Assembly (NCBI GenBank): GCA_011032825.1
Contig: JAADJZ010000001.1
Location: 1,736,001 to 1,800,000 of the forward strand
Length of the DNA stretch: 64,000 nucleotides
Direction of reading: 5' to 3'
DNA from: Massariosphaeria phaeospora
Lineage: Eukaryota; Ascomycota; Dothideomycetes; Pleosporales
Part shown: positions 11,285 through 23,800 of the stretch, in pieces
Numbering within the stretch: the first letter of the stretch is position 1
Layout of the letters: every line of letters begins with the position of its first letter
Notes under the pieces: generated by a model
What the model saw: only the letters and a program-made list of their open reading frames with translations
Told to the model about the DNA's origin: nothing
Database searches by the model: none
Program-made: the position numbers and the translations under genes

Positions 11285-13552
11285 ATGTCCTTACCTTCTG
11301 TTGAAGTCGCAGCCGACTTCAAAGACGCCCTGCAGGACTTGAAACAGAATAACAGACCAGAGATTAGCAACCTGACCATCATCGCCAAAGAAAACACAGA
11401 ACATGCCCAGGCCATCTCTGTCGAATTGGAGAACCACATCCGAACAGTAAGTATTCTAGTCTCCACGCAATACCTGTGCATCCGACCTTGGCATCACTTG
11501 TCCTGCCGCCTGATGTCCTCTTCGCAAGGCTAATGTTCGTAGACTCGACCGGAATGGAAACTGCCAGCTCTTTATGTGCTCGACTCAATAGTCAAAAACG
11601 TAGGCACTCCATACACAGTGTATCTCGGTCGCAACCTCTATCGGACTTTCATGGATGCATATACCCTCATGGACCAAGGAACCCGGAAGGCTATGGAAGG
11701 TTTGCTAAGGACTTGGAAACAACCAGTTCCTGAGTCTATGGAAGCGCGTCCCGTCTTCTCTCCAGACGTCACTCGCGACATCGAGAACGCTCTGAATAAG
11801 TATAGTAAACTTGCTATGCAACATGGTCTTCCCGCTAGACCAGTCTCGAACCCGGCGTGGAGAAACACCCCTACTCCCCCCCAGAACATCACACGATATG
11901 CTGCTCCGAACGATCCGAGAGTCCGGCAGGTAAGTTTAAAATATCTCACTGCTAAGACGTTTAGAGCTAACTGTCGAAATACAGCCCTTCCCGCCAACAC
12001 AACAATACGGACATTTCCCTGCCACTCCGCCTACTCAGTATCCGTCCATGCAGCCCTATCCTCAACCAGTGTCGTCTAGTCATCTTGAAGACTTGAAGGC
12101 GGAGGTGGCTAAACTAATCGCGACTACGCAGAATGCCTTTGCCTCTAACCTGGCTGATGTATCTCTGCGGACGAAGTTGCAAGCACTTCTCGACCTTCAA
12201 AAGATCTTGAATACACAGACCTTACCTCCCCAACAGCTCGAGGCAGTTCGCAAGCAAGTTCAAGCACTCGCTCCTAGTACACCGTATCCCAATTTTGTTC
12301 CTTCGGTTCCTATACAGCCTCCACAACAACCACTGCCCATGTTTCCGCCTGCCGGTGCACCCGTGAACATTGCACAACTCCTCGCAAATGCAGGTATACC
12401 AGCACCACCATCTTCTACACCAGTCGCTCCGACTCCTTCTTTAGCGGACATGTTGCGCCGGGTATCGTCGCCTGCACAGCCTTCTTCAACCCCGACACCC
12501 AACTTGCCTTTCTTTCTTCCTGGATTCTCGGCTCCTCCAGCGATTCCGACTTCAGTGCCAGCAGCTGTACCAGCATCGGCGCCAGCACAGACTGGAACAC
12601 CCACAGCTAACCTCGCACAACTACTGTCTCAATTCGGCAAGCCTATAGCTGCCCCTGCATTAGTAACAGCACCTCAGCAACCAAATTCCCTCCCGCAGTT
12701 ACTGGCACAGTCTCCGAGTGCCCCAACAATTGGGAGCGCGGATTGGCTGATAAATGCTCTGAAAGGTGTCCCTGCGAGCACCACTCCTTCCAGTTCCACT
12801 CCTTTCCCGTCCGCGTCGATGGCCCGGCAACTCTCTGCGCCCATCAATATTCAAGCTGAAGTGGAATTGACGACTGCATCTATGAAGAAGTAGGTACTCC
12901 TCGAATTACAACTAATAGACTTCAACTAACCATCTCTAGGCCACGACTCCACCTCATTTCCAAACTTTATGAGGCAATCCCAAACATCTGCGCGACATGC
13001 GGACGTCGATTCGAGAACACGCCAGAAGGCAAGCAGAAGAAAGCTCGTCACATGGACTGGCATTTCAAGGTTAAAGACCCAGACGCTGCAAAGCGGGGCG
13101 TCCATCGAAGCTGGTACATCAGCGAGAAGGTAAAGCAACCGGCGCGCACAGTATGACGGACATGACTAACAGAGCATTAGGAGTGGATCGACTATCGTGA
13201 AGTCGACGAGACATCGCCAGAGCAGACCTCAAATGGTGCGATAGGCAGTTCCGCGGCAGTCAAGAAGCAAGCGAAAGACAAATACGTTCCTGTTCCACAA
13301 GATCCTACCCTCCTTCATGCGCCCTGTCCTATCTGCCAGGAGAAGTTCGACCCTCGGTGGCTTGTTGAGGCGAATGACTTCGTCTGGATGGATGCGACTA
13401 AAGTTGGTGGCAAGATCTACCATGCGACCTGCTGGGAGGAGTACAGTAAAGGTGCCGGCATTCCTACTCCGAGCACGCCTGACTCTGTTCTCGGGAAACG
13501 CAAGGCTGAGGTTAGCACTCCTGCCTCAGCGAAGAAGGTTCGCGCTTACTGA
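11285..13552 (+). CDS. PCF11: mRNA 3'-end processing factor PCF11 (cleavage factor IA)
   Basis: Pcf11 binds the Ser2-phosphorylated Pol II CTD and works in cleavage/polyadenylation and termination. Exons: 11285-11446, 11543-11929, 11985-12889, 12940-13129 and 13181-13552 (671 residues). The CTD-interaction domain fills about residues 8-137, with RPEWKLPALYVLDSIVKNVG and YRTFMDAYTLMDQGTRKAM. The middle is Pro/Gln/Ala-rich and low in complexity. The C-terminal part has a CATCGRRF...H...H finger, the WIDYRE segment known as the Clp1-contact region, and a second CPICQEKF...H..C finger, the two zinc elements of the family. At the third intron the donor must be GTAGGT at 12890, because the next GT lies after an in-frame TAG; the junction then reads MKKPRLHLISK. 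Confidence 0.95.
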
Positions 13553-14423
13553 CCGCTGAAGGAGGTTGTGGTCGGTGGCTACAGAACGAGGGCTTGGTAA
13601 CAAGTGCATCTATTGGCGTTCAAATCCGGATCTTTGTCTCTTATATGATGCATAGCATGGCGTTGGTGTGGATATGGCTCTGTTTCGCCTACGGGCAAAG
13701 GGCTTTTAGCAGGTTCCGCGGACTCGGTCGAATGGCACTTGCGAGGCGTTCATGTCAAATCCATTCCTCGCAGACGTTTTCAGGACCACAACCATGTACA
13801 TATCGGTCGTGACGAGAGGCGCTCATTCTGAATACATTTTCGCCCATGGAAAATGGCAATACTACTCATACTTTGATCCTATACTTTACAAAATGTGATC
13901 ATGTTCACACCCTTTTAATTTTATTATAGCAGAGGTGTAGGTTCTGCAAAGCACGTAGTTCCTCATATCCAGATCGTAAGCACCAGAACGCATATTAGTA
14001 GCACCCGCACTAATCCCTAGCGGCTATTCGTATGCCTGAGTCGGTCATCTTCGGCCCTTATATCTTCTGCTCAAGGTTGTGGGGTTGTTGGTATCTGATT
14101 CCGATTCTGATTCGCCTGAGCGCTTTCTATAATTTAAGTGGACGACTCCCACCCGAAAGTGTAAAAGCTAAGAGTGCATAATAGCCTTTTGAATTTGTTC
14201 TTCGTGAGTGAAGTTGTTACACGCGAGAGCCTTTGACACACGACAGCCTCGGGAAGGAGTGCCAAGCCCTTACAGCCGAAGAGCTTCCAAGGTCGACTTC
14301 AATGAATCCGAAGCTCGCCAACCTCGCTTTCCGCCCACGCCATTGCGCCCGCTCCGCCCCTCCATCGCCCTCGAGCCACTCGCCATCCTCATTTGCGTTT
14401 ATTCTTCCCCACAGTCCGGCAGA
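13553..14423. other. intergenic region PCF11 to ADK1
   Basis: Contains the PCF11 3' UTR (AT-rich near 13890-13930) and the ADK1 promoter/5' UTR, with a pyrimidine-rich tract at about 14330-14410 just before the start codon. No other gene is seen. Confidence 0.5.
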
Positions 14424-15491
<1,068 letters not shown>

Positions 15492-16216
15492 ATCGCTGGT
15501 ACACATGGGGTTGAAAGCGGACGCAGAGGTGGCATTGTAAAGTTCGGAGACTGCAGGACCTCCCGACCGCGAGGTGTTCTCTAGCACGAATCTTCAATGG
15601 CTCACGTTTGGACCCCATGGTCGGAGCGGAAAAGTTAACTCTGCTTAGGCGGGTATACGGATGCACATAGCCGATGGTACCTCTAAATCCTTGTACTTGT
15701 AAAGGCGAACTTTTTGGGTACGTTGGTAGCGTTGGGGGGATGAGTTTCCGTACTGTACGATTTATGCTCCTTTATTCATCATCCTCGAAGACTTTCAAGG
15801 AGAACGATGCTCTGGAGGAATGAATGCATTCGCTTTCAATTTATATTTTAATCGCCAATCCAGTCCCCGCATATTAACCGCAGAGTCAGATTTATTAATC
15901 CTTTCCGATCCTAGGGATTCGCACTAGAAAAGGAACTAGGTCTTAGAGCTTCGCTATTCTGAATTTGGCACAGCATTGTTTGACCGTGGACTCCCGCGAC
16001 TTGCTGACATAACCCCGCTGCACGTGACCCTATTCAGAGTTCCCCATCGGCGTTAACCTTTGACAAGCTCCGACCTTCCATTCAGAAAAAGCCACCAGCA
16101 ACCGTTCGACAAGTGTCCTCCACAATATCCTCCCAACACCCTTCTGAAAGTCCGTCTACTCACCTTCGGCTGAAAATACTGCCTCTCTCAAATCCGCACA
16201 CGACCGCTTCTCCACA
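15492..16216. other. intergenic region ADK1 to BET1
   Basis: ADK1 3' UTR followed by the BET1 promoter. AT-rich around 15760-15900. A CCTCCACAATATCCTCCCAAC-like pyrimidine-rich leader precedes the BET1 ATG. No gene seen. Confidence 0.5.
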
Positions 16217-17070
16217 ATGTCAAACAGGTGCGTGCCTCCACCCGTAACTACTCTGGATATGCCCGGAGCTTAGGCGCGTCGCATCGCACCGTATGGAGCA
16301 TTTATTCTAACCCGTATATCACCATATAGATTCAACACGCGCGCCGACCCCCGCAATGACCTCTTCAGCTCCTACAACCGCTCCACATCGCCCTCGAAAT
16401 CGAAATCGAAATCGAAGCCGCGGTCGCCGGGCTATGGATATGCGCCGCCGAGCTCGTCGTCCGGCGGCGGAGCAGATGTAAACGGTTCTGCGTTCGCGGC
16501 CTATCCGGGGTCAGGTTCAGCCTCCGGGTTGGGGGGATACGGTGGTGGTGGTGGTGGATTGGGCGCAAATGGGGGTTATGGAGTGGGAGGCGATAGCGAC
16601 GGCACATTCCGGGCTGCGACGCCGAATTCGCGCGGCCAGTATAGCACGCAGACGCTGCAGGAGCTGGAGAGCCAGAACGAGGAGCAGGTGGGTGTGCTGA
16701 CGGGCAAGGTCAAGATGTTGAAGGATGTACGTATAACAAACCCACGCCCCGCCCCAAACTCTCTCCTCCCTCTCCCACTAGTTGCAATCGGCAATACCCC
16801 CTCCCTCACCCCAAACTTGTGCCATACCGTACAGCACAACTAACCAGACCCCCCCTCCCACAGCTAACCCACCTCATCGGCGACGAAATCCGCGACTCGT
16901 CCTCCCTCGCCGACAAAATGAACGACCAGTTCGAGACATCACGGCTCAAGCTTCGCGGCACCATGACGCGCATGTTGCGCATGGCCGAGAAGACGGGCGT
17001 GGGGTGGAAGGTGTGGTTGGGCTTTTTCGCCGCCGTCTGCGTGCTGTTTTGGTGGGTGTGGCTGTTCTAA
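16217..17070 (+). CDS. BET1: ER-Golgi v-SNARE BET1
   Basis: Qc/v-SNARE for fusion of ER-derived COPII vesicles with the Golgi. Exons: 16217-16227 (11 nt, MSN plus two bases), 16330-16726 and 16864-17070; 204 residues. The N-terminus is disordered, with a (SK)n Ser/Lys repeat, a run of Gly/Tyr-Gly repeats and Ser-rich stretches. It is followed by a fungal Bet1 segment (TPNSRGQYSTQTLQELESQN), the SNARE helix (about residues 120-180) and a C-terminal tail anchor, WLGFFAAVCVLFWWVWLF. The tail anchor ends exactly at the stop codon, as expected for a tail-anchored SNARE. SFT1 is the alternative paralogue, but the N-terminal region and length fit Bet1 better. Confidence 0.9.
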
Positions 17071-17660
17071 GGACATAGGATGAGCTTGTCTGGGACGGGA
17101 TTTAGGAACGGACGTGCAAGGGAAAATGCCGAGAGAGAAATCAGGTGCGGCATGGCTGCTGATGGGACCTGGGAGCTGCTCCATTAGGGGTAGAGGATAC
17201 CAGCGCCGCGGATAGGGGCCGGGTTTGAAGAAGAGGGAGGGAGGCACTTTGGTCGGATACTATACTGGTGGTGCTCTCTGCCGTGGGGCGTGGAAAATGG
17301 GTGGGGGAAATATCCAAGGGATACATCGGAGCTCATTTAGACGTTGGGGTTTGAAGGTAAACCCTGGAGGAGAGCCGCATACACAGGTCTGGTGTCTGAG
17401 TCTCGAGCATGATGCATGCACGGCGTTGAGGGTTCTCTACTTTTACCGCAGAGTCCATGAGAAGACTCATGCGTATTGATTGTTCCAAAGCTCTAAGAAC
17501 AGCATCCTTGAACCTCTAGTAATGTATAAATTCGCGTCCACTGCACAAGTCACATATCGTTTATATCTGTGAACGAAGGCACTGATCAATTGATTGAGGA
17601 GAATGGTATCTTATGTGCGGAACTACAATACAAGCAAAGCTAAGCTGCCCTCTAACCATC
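17071..17660. other. convergent intergenic region BET1/YME2
   Basis: 590 bp between two 3' ends. It contains only UTR-like sequence; no gene or structured repeat is seen. Confidence 0.5.
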
Positions 17661-20382
17661 TCAATACTCCTCGCCAAGCACCTTCTTCAACACCTTACCC
17701 TCCCCCTCATACCGCTCAACCTTCTCCTGACTCGCCGCCAACTTCGCCAACAGATACTGAATCCGGGGCATCATCTGCGCAGGCTGCGACTTCAACTTAC
17801 TCAGCAACAGCAGCTCGTTCTCGCACTTCTCGATGGTCGCGTTCTCGACTTTGGTCAAGTCGGTCAGGATGGCCAGGTCGAGTTTGCTCTTGAGGACGTG
17901 GTCTTCGGTAAGGCGCTTGAAGGCCGAGTGGTAGACCGGTTTGCCTGCCTTGATAGACGCGGGCCGGCCGTTGGGCCCCGAGACGACGCTGATGAGCTCG
18001 GCTTGCTCGAGGGCGTGCAGGACGGCTTCGCCGCCGGACTTGTACGTGTCCGAGAGGATGATTTCGTTGTAGCGGAGCGTGTCGTTGGCGGCGAGTTGCT
18101 TGATGAGGAGCCAGGCCTGTTCTGAGTTCCATTTGCGGGCGGAGCCGTCGTCGTTGGAGCCGAAGAGGTACATCTTGAGGATCTCCGAGGCGGATTGGTC
18201 GATGATTTCGTTAACGGCTTTGGTCGGCGTTTCGCCGGTTTTGATGCGGCGGGCGAGGAACTCGAGGTCGGTGAGGCGGCCGCCGAGAAGGTCGATGCAG
18301 GTGTCTAGTTCGCCGAGGTCGGTGCGGGTTTGTGATGGAAGTTCCTTGGGCGAGCCGTCTTTTAGTGGGGGGTCGTCGTCGACATCGGCGTCTAGGTGGT
18401 TAATAACGAATTTTTTGGCTACTTCGGGACTGCAGTCGGAAAGGCCGATTTGGCGGAAGACGCGATCGGGGAGAGCTTTTGACAGACTCTTGCTATAGGA
18501 GACATCGTTGGTGAGGAAGACGACATGTGCTATGTTAGCCGTAGTCAAGCGTGCAGCCCTACATTGATCAGCAGTGCCAGATAGAAGGACTTTCATAGAG
18601 CTCACCAGTCAGCAATCTTTTCATAGACCATGCCACCTTCTTGACTCTTGTGCAGGAAGTTGTCAATGATAACGACCGGTCTTCGCTCGGGATGAGCCTC
18701 GAGCCACTCGTCGTCCCCAAGATGTGCATCTTTGTCTTGCTTATGGCGGTTCTCGAGCGCAATCTGCCGAAGAGCTGTTGTGGTATTGTTCCATATCTTG
18801 GAGAGCTGCGAATCGACGGTTTCTGAGAAGCCAGTTTTGACGCCAGTAGCACCCTGAGCAGCCATGTCTACCATTCCACTGATGCTGTTCATCCATGAGA
18901 ACACGGGTCGGTAGCCAACCTGTGCTGCTGCTGCGTTGATAGTCGCGCTATCACCTCGAGCCTCTTGAATTGGCTTGCAGTCAATGATAACTTTGTCTTT
19001 CTTGTCTTTCAATGCTTGGTCAACGACCAACTCGCGTTTGCCTGACCCGCGGGGACCTTGGACGATAATGAATGTATCGGCAGTCTCCATCAACCAAGTC
19101 TGGATCTGCTCAATGTTGCCTTTCCTGTCATCCCAGATCGCTTCCATGCCGGAATCGTCGTCATCCTTACGGTTCCAACGAATGATATCAGTGGCGTAAC
19201 CTTTAATCCATTGGTAGACTGCGTTGTCCTGAATGTGCAAAGATCTCGTAATGTGAGCTTTGACAAACCAAGTTCGGATACTATATAATACGTCAGTAAG
19301 CCACAAGATAGATCATGCTGCTCGACTTACGGGTCGAATACTGCGACAGTGATCGTTGCCACGAGTGCAGCTATTATGGGAATAACAATCCTTGGGTGGT
19401 TGACGAGCCAATCACGAATCCAATGCGGCTTGATCTTCTGCTCGTAGGTGAGTCTTAAGACGGTTCCCTTCTTGCCACCTCCTTCAGCTTCAGTGACTAG
19501 ATAGCCATGCATGCAATTCCTCGCCATGATAGCCTTCTGCATTCGTGCAAAATCCAAAGACGCGGATTTTGGGAGGACTTTCGAGTCTGGCGGCTGCATC
19601 TTGATATCCGCCAGCTTTCCATATGGCCTGAAGAAAGCATATAACTGTTCCTGTGAGAGCTCTACAGCTTCTTCTCCTGGCTCGGAAGGGATGAATTCGA
19701 CCTTTATCCGTGATGTAGGAAGCCGAAACATGTCCTCAACCCAGGGTCGCCCTTTGACGAGGTTAACCTGCATTTTTCGGAAGGGAGACCACCATGGCTT
19801 GACAGGATTCTCCTTTAGATATTGCTTCAAGACTTTTTCAAGCTCAGAATCAGGCGTACTTCCGTCATGCGTAAACTTGACGAAAGCACCGCCTTCCTTG
19901 AGCCGCAGTAGCGTATTAGTAGCCTGGATAGAGATGTTTGCCTTGGTGCTAGCATTTTCGATGATTTTTGTTGGATCGGTACCCGTGATGCTTGGACTGA
20001 TAATGTAATTGAGAAACCTTGGAGTATGATCTTTTGAGGTGAATGGGATTCCGAGGAGTTTCTGAATCTTCAAAGGAAATACATCTATACAGTTAGCTTA
20101 CCACCATCAGATAGTCCAAACAAAACGTACTGTTGAAGAAAAGTATTCCTTCATTCGCTCCTGCATTGATATGGCCTGTCTTGTTCTCTCCCGCCTGCAC
20201 CGATGCGTATCGGCCATTTACGGCCCAGTGTCTCTGTGTTGCTGCAAGTGAAGTTCTGCCAGGATGTCAATATGCAAAATATCACGATGATCTGCATCGA
20301 CAACGTACCTTGCCACAAGCCCTGTTCGTGCCAACGACGGATTCCTATGGACAGCACGGTGCCATCCGTTCTTTAGCAGCAT
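17661..20382 (-). CDS. YME2: mitochondrial escape protein 2 (RNA12 family)
   Basis: Inner-membrane protein involved in mitochondrial nucleoid structure and mtDNA maintenance. Exons (minus): 20382-20309, 20255-20131, 20084-19331, 19280-18606 and 18558-17661; 841 residues. The N-terminus MLLKNGWHRAVHRNPSLAR is Arg-rich without acids, a clear mitochondrial presequence. An RRM-like region follows (LYAFFRPYGKLADIKM), then one membrane segment near residue 300 (IVIPIIAALVATITVAVF). The RNA12 ATPase-like domain follows, with Walker-A-like GPRGSGK near residue 390 and hydrophobic VVIIDNF as Walker B. The frame upstream of 20382 is open to a further ATG at 20601, but the presequence argues for 20382. 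All four junctions restore conserved reading (for example FFNNVFPLKIQKLLG). Confidence 0.93.
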
Positions 20383-20842
20383 ATTTGGATCCAAAGAGTC
20401 ACGGTACCATCGCGTTGTGGATATTGGACACAGGACGATGATTTGGGAAGCTTGGTTAGCAAGAGTGAAATGACGTAACGCGTTCGAGATACACGCTAGG
20501 CTAGCGCCACTCCAATTCTTCTCGCGCCACAGCTTGGCGTTCCATAGCATGTCGAAACTGATCTCCTCATGAACCTGCAGTGGAAGCGTTGTTCTACTCA
20601 TGTCTCAATATCACCTAAACAGGCCAAAGAGCAATAAATTCCAACAGTAATATTTACTACGAACATAAGGCTAGTTTACACTGCAAATGCCACCCAAATT
20701 GACTCCGTCATCAAGAAAGAGGTATCTTGCAGGTAAAGAATGAGAAATGCAGAGCGTAAACCGGAGAGGGCGACCAAATTTATAAGACTATGCTTAACAA
20801 CATTCATCATAACGCGTGGAGAAATCGATATCGTAAATTACG
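20383..20842. other. intergenic region YME2 start to GLT1 3' end
   Basis: 460 bp holding the YME2 promoter and GLT1 3' UTR (both genes on the minus strand). AT-rich near 20620-20700. No gene seen. Confidence 0.5.
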
Positions 20843-23800
20843 TTATGCCGCGGCGCTGATCAACTCGCCGGGGCCCTTGCTAGCATCTATAAGCTCGTAG
20901 GGAGGACGCTTGACGATACCGCCGGTAATAGGAAGCTGGGTACCAACACCAGTCAGGAAAGAGTCGACATCTCGAGCACATTGGCGTCCTTCGTTAATAC
21001 CCCTGTATGTCAAATTAGCACATGAAAACCTGAGAGGCCGAGCAGAACTTACCAAACAATTAAAGACTGTCCACGACGGCAATCACCAGCAGCGAAGACG
21101 CCCGAAAGGTTGGTGTTGTAGTGTCCAGGCGGTGTCTTGACGTTTTTGCGGGGGTCACGCTCGACCATGTCGTTCAGGACACGCTCCTCTGGGCCTAAGA
21201 AGCCCATGGACAAGAGGACAAGGTCAGCCGGGAAAAATTCCTCACTACCCTCGACTTGTTTCATGTCCCATCCACCGCTCGCGGACTTGGTCCACTCGAC
21301 ACGGACCGTGTTAATACCCTTCACCGTGCCATTTCCGTCATCGACAAAGTCCTTGGACATGACACAGTACTCGCGAGGATCTTTACCCATGTGAGTCTTC
21401 ACTTCGGAGTGGCCATAGTCTGTGCGGTAGATACGCGGCCATTGCGGCCACGGGTTGTCGCGGGCTCGCTCTGGTGGAGGCTGAGGGAGGAGCTCGAAGT
21501 TGACGACAGACTTGGCTCCATGTCGGACTGAGGTACCGATGCAGTCGTTTCCGGTATCACCACCTCCGATAACGACGACATGCTTATCCTTGGCGGAAAT
21601 GTACGTATCATCGTTGAGATTAGAGTCCAGCAGGGACTTCGTGTTCTTGTGCAGAAACTGCATGGCGAAGTGGATTCCCTCGAGGTTTCGGTTAGGAATT
21701 GGTAGATCGCGAGCGACGGTTGCACCTGTTGCGATGACAACTGCATCGAAGTCCACGCGAAGAGATTCCAAGGTTGGTTGTCCATCGGCACCCACAGCGA
21801 CACCAGTCTCAAACTTCACGCCCTCCGAGGCCATGAAGTCCACACGACGCTGAACAACTTTCTTGTCGAGCTTCATGTTCGGAATACCGTACATCAACAG
21901 CCCGCCAACTCGATCAGCACGCTCGTACACTGTGACTTCGTGACCGCATTTGTTGAGTTGATCGGCGGCAGCGAGACCAGAAGGGCCGGATCCAATGATT
22001 GCGACAGTCTTGCCACTACGGTTCTTTGGTGGGGAGGGAATCATCCAGCCCATTTCGAAACCACGGTCGATGATCGCACATTCGATCGACTTGATACCGA
22101 CGGGATCCTCGTTGATGCCCAGTACGCAAGCACCTTCGCAAGGAGCTGGACAAACCCGACCAGTAAACTCAGGGAAGTTGTTTGTCATCAGTAGACGGTT
22201 GAGTGCATCCCTCCACTGGTTTTGGAAAACAAGCTCATTCCATTTAGGAATGATGTTGCTGATTGGGCAGCCAGAGTCAGATTGGCAGAACGGAACACCA
22301 CAGTCCATGCAACGGGCGGTCTGGTATTTCAACTCGTCCTCGTTCAGGCGCTGGGATAGTTCCTGCCAGTCGCGCGTACGAGTTTTGGGGTTGCGGTATT
22401 TCTCTGCTCGTCGCTGGTACTTCATAAAACCACGCGTCTTATCGAGCACGAGGGCCTTCTTCTTCTCTGCTTTCGAGTCCGTGACACTCTCCTCTATGTC
22501 CAGTAGGTCACTCTTCTTCTTTTCCTTGGCCTCATGTTCGTGTTCCGCTTTGAGGGACTCTTCGTGAGCTGTCCGCACTGCGTTTCCAGGAAGGATCGGA
22601 AGGGGGTACTCGTTCTTCTTCTTCTCGGCTTCTTTGGCAGCTTCCTCCATGAGGACACGCTTGTAATCAGTCGGCATAACTTTGACAAAGCGCGGGAGGG
22701 CGCGAGTGAAGTCAAGGAGAATGCGGGCAGCGAGCTCTGATCCAGTGTAGTGATGGTGATCTTCAATGAGACCGCGCACGAAAGCGATCTCTTGTGGATC
22801 TTCAATACCGGATAGCTCAACCATCTCTTGGTTGACCTTCTGCTCAAAGTCCTGATGTATGTCAAGTACATAGGCAATGCCTCCCGACATACCAGCTGCG
22901 AAATTACGACCAGTTGAGCCCAAGACAAGGATGCGACCGCCGGTCATGTACTCGCAGCAATGGTCACCGACACCCTCAACAACGGCGGTAGCGCCGGAAT
23001 TGCGGACGGCGAAACGCTCGGCAGCTACACCGCGGAAGTAGCAAGTACCGCGCGTTGCACCGTACAAGCAGACGTTACCAATGAGGACGTTTTCTTCTGC
23101 CCGGTAGACCGCAGTTCGAGGGGGGTAGATGATGAGACGTCCACCAGATAGACCCTTGCCAACATAGTCGTTAGAGTCTCCTTCAAGCTCGAGCGTCACA
23201 CCCGGTGCGAGGAAGGCACCAAAAGACTGGCCAGCGGATCCACGAATGTTGGCGTGAATGGTATCCTGGGGCAAGCCAGCTTCACCATACCGCCTACTAA
23301 TTTGGTAAGACAAGGTGGCGCCTAAAGCACGGTCGGTATTGACGATGTCACACTCGATGCGAGCGGGCAGACCCTTCTCGAGGGCGAGTTCGGACTCCGC
23401 GATGAGCTTGTTGTCTAAACGAACGTGGAGACGGTGATCCTGCTTGCGAACGTTGAAGGTAGCTACACCAGGCCGGAGAGTGTGAGCTGGTGTCAGAATG
23501 AGAGAAAGGTCGATGTTTTCGGTCTTGGCGGTTCGTAAATCGTCTCGGATGCGTAGGACCTCACAATGGCCCACCATGTCGTTGATAGTGCGGAACCCTA
23601 GCTTGGCCATGATAGCCCGGAGCTCATTGGCAACATAGTAGAAGAAGTTGATAACGTGCTCGGGCGTACCGACGAATTTCTTCCGAAGCTCTGGATCCTG
23701 TGTCGCAATCCCGACCGGGCAGGTGTTCACTATGAATATGTTAGCAAAAGCCCGTCTGATGGCTATAAGTGCGTTCTCTAAGTGGAAATGGATTTTACAA

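Noticed and set aside
12260..12604. Minus-strand Gly/Ala-rich frame
   Set aside because: Shadow of the Pro/Ala-rich middle of PCF11.
20383..20601. Upstream in-frame extension of YME2 to ATG 20601
   Set aside because: It would place 73 residues before a clear mitochondrial presequence at 20382.
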